Shown piece after piece: positions 42,753-54,120 of a stretch of DNA of 64,000 bases. The notes beneath the pieces are model-generated. The model had not been told where the DNA came from. It saw nothing but the letters and a program-made list of their open reading frames with translations, and did no database searches. A program made the position numbers and the translations under genes. This DNA comes from Sorghum bicolor. Lineage: Eukaryota; Streptophyta; Magnoliopsida; Poales; Poaceae. The stretch is from positions 57,598,629 through 57,662,628 of the forward strand of contig NC_012878.2 of NCBI RefSeq assembly GCF_000003195.3, read 5' to 3'. Position 1 is the first letter of the stretch. Each line of letters begins with the position of its first letter.

Positions 42753-44258
42753 AGCGAGGAGTACCACTGCGGTTTTACCATTATACCCCCCTGGCTCTGG
42801 CTGGACGACATGTGAACTGGGAGACATCGTCATCTGCAATAGTGGCGGATGCAGCTGGTCGGCTTTGCAAACTGCAGCGGCACGGCAGAAGTCAACTCCT
42901 CGCTCAGCAATTCACAGCATGTCTACACTGCTTAGCCGATTGACCTTCAATCACCATTCTTTGATCAGATTAGGACGGAGTGATACAAATTTGACTCGGT
43001 TCATCGCGGTGTCAATGTCAAATTGTCAATGATACCTGACAATCATATTTGCTCCCAAAAATGCTCATGAGTCATAATGTCCTGCTTATTTAGAGATAAT
43101 ATAAAATATTCAGTGTCTAGAAGAAGTTAGAGGGCTGCTAGAGGCTTAAAACCCAACAAGTCTTTTCTCCCTTGAACTGGTAGTGGTAGGTAAAGTGTTC
43201 AAGTACGGGTAAGGTCATTTCTTGCTTTTTTTTCCCCCCTTTTTTGACTGCAGCACGTGTTGGTCGGATTGGACCTTGGTTATAACAATAAAAACGAAGA
43301 GTAAACTACAAGGTACTACAGTTGGTTACCTGCGAGAAACAGCATCTGCATGAGCCGAACCTCGAAGTAGTAACAGCAAGCACAACAGTCGTTGCAAATT
43401 TTGTGTGCGTCATGGTGACTCATGCCAAGGATCAGGATGGGCAGTTTCGGGAACGAGTCTGCCTGCCCGGAGGGTGGATGTGGATGAGGGGAGGCACGTG
43501 GCGATGGCCCAGCGGACGGGGACGTACTACGAGCTGGAGGGCAGCAGCGTCAAAAGGAGGGTCGCCAGTCGGAACAGAAGAAGAAGCAGAAGAAGAGGAG
43601 CCGTGACGAAGGCCCCCAAAAGCAAACTTTTGGCATTTATGAGGATTAGTTGCGGTGACAGCGTCCTTTCCTTTCGGGCGACACGTTTCCGGCCAGTCCT
43701 CCTCCTCGTCGACTCGTCGTCTTCCCGTTCGACGTCCAGGCGGTGGGGTGCTGTGCTGGAACCCGTCCAGGCGTCCACCACCGTGAGCCGGGGGCCGGGG
43801 CCGGGGACGGACGGACAGACACGTCGGCACAACACACACACAACAGCTCGGCGGTCGGCAGCAGAATGCTCTCTCGCCGGCCGGAATGGGAACCGGCGAG
43901 CTGACGGCTGATGGACTAAGAGGTCCTGAGGTGTGCCAACAAGTGCACGTGTGCCGCCTTCACGTCGTGTACTAGTACTCCTTTGAATTTGATTGCTTCT
44001 CACATTTCGCAAAAGAGATTTTGAATTTTTTTTGGTGAGGGAATAACTTTGCTTGTTTGAATCTATACGTACGTACGCGGTCACAGTTCCATTCTTACGG
44101 TTCGTTCAGTAGTTTTGAATCAAGCGAACGATACAGGTGCCGCCTTCACGTTGTATTGTATAACTTCTGTTTGTGTATAATAACTGCGCAACTTTCTATA
44201 TACACTAGTGTATTAGTTGTGTAACTTATGTACATAAGTTGTATTGTGTAAATTATGT
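42753..44258. other. Gene-poor interval upstream of the AP2/ERF gene
   Basis: A GC-richer block at 43440-43920 holds overlapping frames on both strands, none with a domain. The rest is AT-rich. No gene or RNA supported. Confidence 0.4.
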
Positions 44259-44402
44259 CTCCCTCTATTCCAAATTATAAAATGTTTTGATATTTCTACT
44301 TATATTGAATTTGTTATGTGTACACATATATAGTTGTGTCTAGATACATAGTAAATTCAATTTGGAAAAGTCAATATGCCTTATAATTTGAAATAGTGGG
44401 AG
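44259..44402. mobile_element. Stowaway-like MITE
   Basis: A 144-bp element with ends CTCCCTCTATTCCAAATTATA and TATAATTTGAAATAGTGGGAG; the right flank is TA, as expected, while the left flank reads GT. The palindrome-like TTATGTACATAAGTT lies on both sides of it (about 44226 and 44409), so it sits within a locally repeated sequence. Confidence 0.7.
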
Positions 44403-45228
44403 TAAATTTATGTACATAAGTTATATAGTATAACTTTTTTAGAACGACTAAGTTAGAATGTTGAGTTATTTCTCAAACTTATGTTGTCTACAAGCACTGC
44501 TAAGTTAGTACTGTTAAGTTTATCATGAAAGTTATGCTTTTTAATTTCGTTTTATAAGTTATGAGCACATGCTCCTTAAAAAATTAAAAAAAAATATTAA
44601 AGAACAGGTGATCTAGCAAAAGAAAGTGAAAAGAGAATAGAATGTCTTAAAAGAGAAATAGAAATGATTCCTGTTCTGTCTAAAAATAAAAAGTAACATA
44701 TGCACTTTCCAAAAAAAGGAAAGAAAATAGCTGTCGGAAATTGACCGCTGATTTTGTTTCGGCTGAACGTTAGTAAAATAGTGGCGTCGGTACGCGGTTC
44801 ATGTGTGGGTGACTTTGTCGATTTTAAGACTTGACGGCTCGGTCTCTCGTATACTCCACTAGTGTTAGTATTTCACGCGGTCTAAGTATGAGTTTGCACT
44901 GTTTTTTTTTTAAATACAAGTGCATCACTGAAGAACCATCTTGTATTGGAGTGGGGAAAAAAAGGTGTGGTTAACTTGTATGAAGCATATTTAGCGCGTA
45001 CTTCTGTCGTTCAGTGAAGTACTCCTACTCTGTGTTGATTTTTGCTTTTGCTTGACCTCTGTACGGACTAATGGGATGGCTATACTCACGAGGAGCTAGC
45101 CAGCTAGCTAGCACCACCTTGTAGCTCTGTGAATTCGTAGCTTACTCAGCAATTTTGGAACAAGGTGTTTGACTGTTGAGTACAAGAGTGATGCTGATTT
45201 CGTGTCCTGTGGCGTGAGATCGATCATG
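44403..45228. other. AT-rich interval without gene
   Basis: Nothing supportable. Confidence 0.4.
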
Positions 45229-45471
45229 GGCCTTGTTTAGTTCCAAAATATTTTGCAAAATCGACACTGTAGCTTTTTCGTTTGTATTTGACAAATATTG
45301 TCCAATCATGAACTAACTAGGCTCAAAAGATTCGTCTCGTCAATTCCGACCAAACTGTGCAATTAGTTTTTATTTTTGTCTATATTTAATACTTCATGCA
45401 TGTGTCTAAAGATTCGATGTGACGAGGAATCTGAAAAATTTTGCAAAATTTTTTGGGAACTAAACAAACCC
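45229..45471 (-). mobile_element. Tourist-like MITE, short family (A)
   Basis: About 243 bp from GGCCTTGTTTAGTTCC to GGGAACTAAACAAACCCC, with an interior closely matching the other reverse-orientation copies. The right end is altered and no target duplication is visible. Confidence 0.75.
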
Positions 45472-48400
45472 CTGGCCTCAGAAGAAACAACGAAAAAGAG
45501 TTCAACTCTTGATGATGAAGCAAGGCAACCCGAAAGTGGTCTTTTGTCATCTAGGACGCGGAACGGGGTCGTTCACACGCTAATTAACTAGCTCACGTTC
45601 ATTTCATTTCACGGTCAAATACCTTTTTATGTTCCAAGCGACACAATGGAGAGGGACACAGTTGACAGCTACGAGCAGCATGCCACGTATTTGCGTTCTA
45701 GAAACGGTTTTCCATGGTGTAGTATATGCTTTCATTTAATTAATTAAAAGGCTGCAATTGTTTGCTCAACTCTCCTTTTTTTTTCTCTCTCGGTGTTTGT
45801 AGAGCCTTTTGCTCTTGGCATAGACCGAACAAACGGTAGATCCTAGTACCATTTTACTTTGAAAAAAAGAAGAAGATAGTTTGCTCTTTGTTTTTAAAAA
45901 CTGTAGTTGTTTTGTTTCATACTATAATTTAGCGCATCTTTATCTTGAAGTTTGATTTCTCCAAATTCGACTGGGGTTTTTGGTATTGCGGGAGTAACAA
46001 CAAACTAGTTTTAGTAAACTCTACATAAAACCTGTCTTGGTATATAGGGCTTTTTTTTTAAAAAAAAAACTGTCGTGGTAGGGCTTTTATTAAAACCTGT
46101 TGTGGTCATTAATATTTTCTGTGGAAAAAAACTTGGTCGGAATTTAGCTGCACAACAATGTACTTATACAAAACAGTAGGAGATAGGATGGAAAATATTT
46201 TTATAACTAATTTTGAAAAAAGAAGTATCCAAACATTAATGGCAACACAGCACAATCATTCAAACGGTCTTGAACACGTCATTGTGTCAAGGAAAATGGT
46301 AACAGTGCTTGCCAGCCAGCTCGAGATGGATGAGTCGCCAGGAATGGAATGGATACTGTACGTACGTGCCAAGTCAAAGGGAGGCCATGGGCTGGGACCA
46401 GGACGGCGAACCGTTTCCGTGTCTGTGCCTGTGCCTGTGCCTGTGCGTGCCGTGCCCCCACAGAGGGAGGCCAAGGCCATGAATTGAATGACTGACCTCG
46501 TGACGCCTATCCAGGTGTCGCACAAGCAGAGCAAAAATCCCCGACCGACCTCGACCTACCCCCGGACCCATCACGCCATGACCCCTTGTCAGCATCCGGA
46601 AGAACGTCCCGGAGTCCGGGCCAGCTAGCCATGCATCGTCGTTGAGGCCCGCATGCATCAGGTGAGTGACTGAATGAGCATGCACGCATGGCTACGACTG
46701 CCTGATTGCAATGATCGCCAAGCATTTCCACGGTGTTCACACGATCGTCACACCGCCAATCACATCGAGACTATCTGTCTGCCGGTGTACAGAACTTGCA
46801 CAGGCCGCCGTGGCGTCGTGCACTGAAGAACTGCACAGCATTAGGACTGCTGTTTGGGTGCACTGCGAGCTGCAATTCCATGAGTGCACGAGGTCTATGT
46901 CTAGCTGTTTTGGAGAGTCCGTTCGTCCGAGCGTGTTAGCAGTATTTTTTTTTTTGTCGCAATAAATCAGCGAATGGTACTTTTAATTATAACTTTTGCG
47001 ATAATGAAACCGAAAGAAATGAAGGAAATCGACGCCACAGTACAGCTAGCCAGTACCAGTGACAGTTGAGAGTAGGACTAGGGAGGCAAACGAACAAATC
47101 TGTGGTCAATCGTGACACGTCCCTCTCGGATAAGGATTCGCCGATTCGGATGAGCAAAGGCATGGGCTGATGATGCCTGATGCCTGATGGGCATGGGCAA
47201 GCCAACGAAAAAGCTACAGCCAGCAGGCCTCGCCGCTCTCTCTGGCTCTGCAGGACAGCGCTGCGGGAGCACGGTTTCTCGATGGGCATGCGAATGCGAT
47301 GAGGTGTGCCGCCCGAGAGATCCGATAGCCCCTTGGCCTTGGGCGTTGAAGCGCAAAAGGCGAGGCCAACAGCGCCGTCGCGGCTGGGGATCGCGTGAGG
47401 ACGACGACTGGCAAGGAGAAGTACAAGTCAATGGCCCGTGGCCGTGTAGGGTGGCAGGACAGGACGGAGGCACGACCGCATTTTCCATGTGATGCCGCTG
47501 CCGAGCTTTTTCCGACTCCTTTGCCGCCTTGCGGATCACACGTCGCTGTAGCTACGGCAATCCTGTCTGCAGTCTTCTGACTTGCAAGCTCCTTGCGATC
47601 CAGTCGATCGAGCAGGGATTTATTAGTTTCGCCAGCTTAATTGCCACTGCCACTTTTTTTTTTTGGATTGATTGGTCTGTGCCCAAAAGAAGTCCTTCTG
47701 TTGACCGTCTTGGGCTTGCGTTGCGACGTGTTTTATGCAGGATTTCTTTCGTGCTTTTTGTGACTTTTGAGTGTTCGGGCAGTACCTTCGTGCAGGCCAC
47801 TTGTAGGTGTACGTACGTGTTCTGTGCTCGCCCTGCATCCGAGGATAGCTGTCATCATGCCAACGACCATAGTAGCCTTCGTGGCTGGCACGACCAGGAA
47901 TTCGCCATGCATGCCTGACGAGGAACGAGAAGGACGTCCTCCCCTCCCCTCCCCTCCTCCATGGACAAGATTTGCTGCAAAAACCTACCAGATAAAAGCC
48001 ATTCATTCTCCTCATCTCTCTCGTCTGCAATATGGACTGTGAATGGTGGACACTGCACCGCGCAAAAAGTAGCATTGGCAACAGGGTGTTTCAAACCGGC
48101 GGTCAGAGGCAAATGCGAGCGAGCGCGACAGCCGCGCGTCGCGGTCCCGTCGCGGCGCGCGCGCGCGCGTACGTGTCGCCGGCCGGTTGGGTCCGCGCGG
48201 CCGCCCACGGCCGCCCCCGCCCCCGCGCGCTCGGCGCGCGCTGTCACTCGTCAGGCGGGGGGACGATGGGGCCATTTCGGCGCCGAGAAAGACGAACCGG
48301 TCGCACATGCCGGTCGCCGTCGGCCGTCGCGCTCGGCGCCGGATGCAGCCAAGCGAGCGCTTTTCCGGGGGCTCCTCTCCTCCTGCCGCGTCGTGGTGGC

Positions 48401-48780
48401 TCGCTTTTACCTCTCGTTGTTATCCCGTAGCGTCCATCTCTCGCTGCCTCTCGGATCGGATCGCATTTAACGACGGGGGGTTTTTTCTCTTCCAGCGTCG
48501 CCAAGCAAAGGCGGGCGCCGCGTGACGGCGGCGACGATGACGACGCGGGCGCGGCACAGGTGTCCGGCGCGCGGCCGACGCGACGGCCGGACGGCGAGTG
48601 CTGTCCGCCTCGGGCGGCCCCTGGTGGTCAAACGGGGAGAAAAACTCGCCCCCGCCGTCGGCTGCCTGCGGCGCCCGATCCGTGCATCCGTCCATCGTTG
48701 CTTCATTGCCACAAGCACACAGGCAGTGCAGTTCGTTGGGAGGAGATGGTGAATGATTTGATGGATGGACGGATCGACAG
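45472..48780. other. Gene-poor interval with CpG-rich patch
   Basis: AT-rich to 46150, intermediate to 48000, then very GC- and CpG-rich at about 48060-48780, with CGCGCGCG runs near 48160. Many overlapping frames exist in the GC-rich part on both strands, but none has a domain, sensible codon choice or splice context. The patch could be the edge of a promoter or a fragment of a lost gene. Confidence 0.4.
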
Positions 48781-48930
48781 CCCGTGATGCCTGTAAGCAA
48801 GCAACCGGCGGCGGCGACGTGGCGTCCCGGCGGAAGGCCCGACAGGCAGGCAGCGGACCCAGTGGCCCGTGATGCCTGTAAGCAAGCAGCCGGCGGCGGC
48901 GACGTGGAAGGCCAGACAGGCAGGCAGCGG
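48781..48930. repeat. Tandem duplication with 85-bp period
   Basis: 48781-48856 and 48866-48930 share CCCGTGATGCCTGTAAGCAA, CCGGCGGCGGCGACGTGG and GACAGGCAGGCAGCGG. The second copy lacks an 11-bp internal stretch. Confidence 0.9.
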
Positions 48931-49761
48931 GGCACGGGAGCTGAGGAGCTCAATGATTGAGCCGTGCTGTCCGAGGGGTTTGACTCGCCATGCACAGGTA
49001 CTAGTGTGATGTGCTGTGCGCCTGTGCTGCTCCCTCTCGGACCAAAGTCGTGGCTGCCATTAACTGACCCCGTGGCTACTGGCTAGCGTGCCCTGCTGGC
49101 AGGGGAATTTATACGCGACCGATCTACGTCAGGCCGAGATTGAGAGGTGGCGGCCGAGGACCCGATGATGCGCACGTCTCAACTGCTGGGGACTCTAACC
49201 AAGCTGTGGATGTGATTTGTGAAACGACGGATTATGGTTGTTTCAGAGACGAACGGGATTGCCATCTCATCTTTTGCTTGTCCGAGGATTCTACATTCTA
49301 CTGGCAATTGCAGTAGTTAATGAGCGAGCTACGACGTACTACACTTGTAAGGTGACACGGCACGGAACGTGCTCTACCATGGCCAACCATTGGAGCTCAG
49401 TCGAGCAGTGAGGAGGCGAGGCCAATCTTGGCTGGGCACGGTCCCGCTATGAGATGAGATCAGCCTCTCACGGAGACGTGGTGGGCTTTTGTTTCCTCTC
49501 TCGTCTTCTCATCATCTGAAAACCGATGGCTTTGCATAAAAAAAACAACAACAAATTGATGCCTATGGGCTTCCCTCTCGTCTCGGTTGGTCAGGCTCGC
49601 CTTCTGTCAGCCGCGGCACGCGCGCACCACGGCCCACGGATCAGCGGATGCATAGGATGGACCAGTTTTAGCAAAACTTTTGAAATGTGACTGACGGCCC
49701 AGAACGGGTATCGACTATCGAGGGCCATTCTAAGGCTAGCCCGTGGGCCAAGTTATTATAT
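48931..49761. other. Interval without gene
   Basis: Mixed composition, GC-rich at the left. No frame or element that I can support. Confidence 0.4.
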
Positions 49762-49770
49762 TTTAAAGAA

Positions 49771-50648
49771 GAAGAAAAAAAAGTTAACTTTACATCCCTC
49801 AACTTTCATAAAAGTCTATATTTTATTTCTAAACTCTAAAATCAAGAAAAATACATTCCTCAACTTTTAAAATTGTGTACATTACAACCCTAACCAAAGC
49901 GGTTTGGTCCTTTTCTTACTATTTATTTCGGTTAAATCACATAAAAATTATAAAATAGGAAATTCATGTCAGGGACTAATTATTCTATGCTTGAGTTGTA
50001 ATTTATAAAATAGAAATTTCATCACAATTGGATCATAGAAACTAATTATAAAATAGAATAATTGTGATGAAATTTATATGATGGGCTAATTATTCTATGC
50101 TTGAGTTGTGATAAAAAAAAATTCATAATCATTAGATAATGTATTACTTAGTTTATAGATTTATTTAGATTTATGCTTGTTAAATTTTAATAAATCTATA
50201 ACTAAGTTATACATGATCTAATACTATTAAAATTTTACCACGGTTTAAACATATAATAATTAGTCCAACATAAAAATTTAACTACAATTGGACCATAGAA
50301 ATTGTAACTATGAATTATTCTAATTAATCACATAAAAATATAGATCTAAAGCCACAACAAAAACTTTGTACTAAAGCATAACATATTATATATTCACTAT
50401 GTAGATCTACTTATCTGGAGTCCATCAAAATCGGATGTTCTATTTTGTGAATTTTATGTCATTTACTATGTTTTTTCAAAGATTTAGCCAAATTAAATAA
50501 AAAAGAAAAAGACAAAACTGCCTTCAAAACCGTTCATAACCATGTCAGGGACGTAATATGTACGATTTTAAAAATTGAGGAATGTATTTATCTAGTTTTA
50601 AAGTTCAAAGATAAAAAACAGGCTTTCACAAAAGTGAACTTCTTTTTC
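49771..50648. mobile_element. Mutator-like MITE with about 130-bp inverted repeats
   Basis: TTTAAAGAA occurs at 49762-49770 and 50649-50657, a 9-bp target duplication. The 878-bp element has long imperfect inverted repeats: left 49771 to about 49900 and right about 50520-50648. Shared arm text includes AATACATTCCTCAA on the left and its complement TTGAGGAATGTATT on the right. No transposase frame is present. Long arms plus a 9-bp duplication are diagnostic of Mutator-like elements. Confidence 0.85.
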
Positions 50649-50844
50649 TTTAAAGAACGCCTATTCCATCCGTCTCACCAACTATGCTCCTCTCAAAAAG
50701 GAAATTACGGCATGTTTGGACGTTGCCGTATTGGAAACATGTAGTCTTATAAAGTTGTGGTTCTATTATAAATCAAAACAAGACATAAAATGGTGGTTTA
50801 TAAACTACAAGATTTGTTGTATCCAAACACATGATAGCTTTTAA

Positions 50845-51085
50845 GGCCTTGTTTAGATCACCCAAAATCAAAAAACTTTTCAAGATTCTCCGTCTCATCG
50901 AATCTTACGGCACATGCATGAAGCACTAAATATAGACGAAAACAAAACTAATTACACAGTTTATTTGTAATTTATGAGAAAAATCTTTTAAGTCTACTTA
51001 GTCTATAGTTGGATATTTTTTGTTAAATATAAACGAAAGTGCTATAGTATCAAAATCCAAAAAAAATTCAGAACTAAACAAGGCC
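50845..51085 (+). mobile_element. Tourist-like MITE, short family (A), with TAA duplication
   Basis: A 241-bp element from GGCCTTGTTTAGATCACCC to AGAACTAAACAAGGCC, flanked by TAA at 50842-50844 and 51086-51088. Confidence 0.85.
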
Positions 51086-51088
51086 TAA

Positions 51089-52022
51089 AAATCAAAGTAT
51101 TTTATAGCACCATAGTATTTCTCCAATACTCTAAAAAATGCTTTGCATCCAAAGAGTCCCTTAGTATTTTTTATTTATATGCACAAGGAGAAGTTTATTA
51201 TTGACCATTGAACTATTTTATAAGAACAAGAAGTTCTAAAAACATAAATCAACGAGGTATAAGGATAGAGGCAACTGGCAAGGAACTAGTGCAAGCACAG
51301 AGGAAGAAAATAAGTAGCTAAAGACAATAGTGCATTTAGTCTAAAAACAGACGATGGTATAGTACATTGGAAAGTAGCAAGGAATATACAACAAGAATTT
51401 TAAAGTAGATTTTTCAACTAAATAAGATGCTCAGTTTCACAATAGGTTTACACGTCATATAGTCAATACAGTTTTGATATGGCTTTTGTGGTATCTAGTT
51501 TTTAGAACAAAATCAAACGATCATTATATGTGTGTTAGAAATAATATAAATTTACACACTAATAATATTATATAAGTGAAATCTAGAATTAGCTATTTAA
51601 ATAATTGGCTTCAACTTTTAAAAACATTACCTCAAAGTCATTCAGAGATAATATGAGTTCGGTGTTTTAGGTCATTTACTAGAAACAAACAAAAAAGACC
51701 CTAAAAATAGTGGTGATCTAAATAGAAAATTAGGGACCTACTTTTGTAGAAGATGTTCCATTGAAGTGGTATCATCACATAAACATGTCCTCTCCAATTT
51801 ACGTAGTGAAAGGATAAAGAATGATGCCTATTTGTCAATACATATGTTAGATGGATGACAAATCATATGCTCCCTAACAAAAGCCTTGTCACAATGACAT
51901 AAAATCACCCAAGTCAACTAAAAATAAAATATGATTATAATGTACATCTCTAACTATTATTAACAGAACATGGAAAAGTAAGATTTAAGACATGCAATGT
52001 GGAGGATAGAAGCAATTTTTTT
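51089..52022. other. AT-rich interval without gene
   Basis: Nothing supportable on either strand. Confidence 0.4.
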
Positions 52023-52950
52023 ACCCCTAAGGGCATGTGCCCCCATAACGTGTATAACTAATATGCATCAGCATGCGTACTTACTACGTGACCTGGACAT
52101 CGAGCATCGAGCTTCTCGTGATGGGCTTTAGTTGTTGGCAAAGCTCTAATCAACTTTGAGGAGCATCATCCCATCGTGGAATGTTTTGTTGAATCTTTGA
52201 AATTGTTGGTCTGCAGTTTAGCAGAGAACAGGCATATCAGTAATCGTCTAAACATTTGATATTGGTTTGTAATAACTTAAAAGACTAATTAACTTCGGCT
52301 GATTAACTTTTAATGATGCGATATATGTTGTGTGTGTTTTTAAGCTTGAGTATAACGATCTCTCCTTACTTTAGCTGTTTTTCGATATACATGGTCGTTT
52401 AAGAACCATGTTTGTCTTGTATGATGCATATGTTCAGTATTCAACGATAAGAGAATGTCAGTCTCCTCGTATGCACATATACTTCTTTGCAGTTTTTTTT
52501 GCCCTAAGGGCGTATGCCCCTCTGGTGTACAGACCTTGATGTGCATTATGTATGCAAGCGACCTGACTTGGACATCGAGCTTATTGTAACGAGCACTAGT
52601 TGTTTGCAACTGAAAACTCTAACCATCTTCGAACAATATTGTGGAACCTTTGTTGAATCTTTGAAATGTCATCGTGAGCACTGGTTGTTCACAACATGAA
52701 GCTCTGGCCATCTTCGAGCAACATCGTGGAACCTTTGTTAATCTTTGAAAATGTCATCGTGGAACCACCTATCGAATCTTTTATAAATATTGGTCTGTGG
52801 TTCATAGAAACAGATAAGAGTCACATAAGTGATTATCTGAATATTTGATGTTGATCTGTAATAACTTAGAACATGCTAATTGAGTTCAACTTATGAAACT
52901 CTTAATGTTGTTATGTACGTTGTGTGTGTTTTGGGCTGGAGCACAATGAT
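52023..52950. repeat. Two diverged direct repeats of about 340 and 450 bp
   Basis: Copy 1 (about 52023-52358) and copy 2 (about 52501-52950) share in order CCCTAAGGGC, GACATCGAGCTT, GTTGAATCTTTGAAAT, ATTGGTCTG, CATTTGATATTG or variant, GTAATAACTTA and GTTGTGTGTGTTTT. Copy 2 is longer because of an internal tandem duplication of about 87 bp (GTGGAACCTTTGTT at both units). The origin is unclear; it might be parts of an old retroelement. Confidence 0.7.
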
Positions 52951-53219
52951 ATGAAGCAAGGAACCAAGGCAATTGTTTTTTGGCAATGGTTGCAGCACGA
53001 GGATAGAAGTGAGACCATCCGATCCGCGAGCAAAGCTTCGAAGATCGTTGTTTTAGATACTTTCGTCAAGAATGGATGTACAAATAATAATATAGTTTAT
53101 TTTTATTATCTGTATATTTTGGTGTTTTCTTATCCATTCCATATAACGGAAAACTTTGTAAGAACTCATTCCATTGCTTTGTTATAAGGAGAGGAAGCAT
53201 CGGTTGGTGGACACAATAA
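52951..53219. other. AT-rich spacer
   Basis: No feature seen. Confidence 0.4.
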
Positions 53220-53457
53220 AGCCTTGTTTAGTTCCTTCCAAAACCTAAAATTTTTCAAGATTCTCAGTCACATCGAATCTTTGACATATGCATAAAATAT
53301 TAAATATAGATAAAAATAAAACTAATTACGCAGTTTATCTATAATTTACGAGACGAATCTTTTAAACCTAGTTAGTCTATAATTAGACAATATTTGTCAC
53401 ATACAAACGAAAATGCTACAGTAGTCGTTTTCCAAAAATTTGGAACTAAACAAGGCC
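53220..53457 (+). mobile_element. Tourist-like MITE, short family (A), with TAA duplication
   Basis: A 238-bp element from AGCCTTGTTTAGTTCC to GGAACTAAACAAGGCC, flanked by TAA at 53217-53219 and 53458-53460. Confidence 0.85.
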
Positions 53458-53460
53458 TAA

Positions 53461-54120
53461 TTCCAATCTTCTTTGCCAATACTACTCTTGCTTGCTCTAT
53501 CTTAAGGTCTGTTGGATTTCTCGTGTTAAAATTTAGTTCCGAATGTTTAGACACATATATAAATATTAAATATGGACTATTTACGAAACAAAAAACACAA
53601 TTAAAGAATAATTTACGAGACAAAATACAATTAGAGAATAATTTACAAGACAAATTTTTAAATCTAGTTAATCCATATTAGACACTTATTGTTATATAAT
53701 TATAAATATGCTACAGAGTCTCCAACCAAACAACCCCTTACTATTTCAAGTCTTGATTGCATTTCAGCTGCTACTACTACTAAGATCTTTGGCTGCGTGT
53801 ACTCAGAGGCCGAAACATTCCCCTTATCAAAAATAGGAACAAGGCAATACATTCTGATAAACACGAATAATAAGAGAATAGAAATTGCATATTGCTAGTA
53901 ATTAGAACACCGAGATAAATGAACATTTTACAACTAACGCTCCCTATGTACACACTGCATCAACATGCCGTTCAATTAGAACCCTGATGATAGCGGGCCG
54001 GAGAGTCTCTTAATAATCCCCAGCCTCTCAGCACACGCTCAAATATTTAAATTTTATCATCTACTACACGCTACAGCTACATGCTCTCAGTTCAGTCTCA
54101 GCAAAAACCAACAACTTGCA
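53461..54120. other. Spacer and probable 3' region of the PP2C gene
   Basis: 53505-53740 is a decayed fragment of the MITE superfamily (CCGAATGTTTAGACACATAT, CAACCAAACAACCCC). The DNA next to 54121 should hold the PP2C 3' untranslated region. Confidence 0.4.

Noticed and set aside
41865..42943. Several long frames overlapping the AP2/ERF gene
   Set aside because: Antisense or out-of-frame shadows of a GC-rich exon; only the minus-strand frame carries the AP2 domain.
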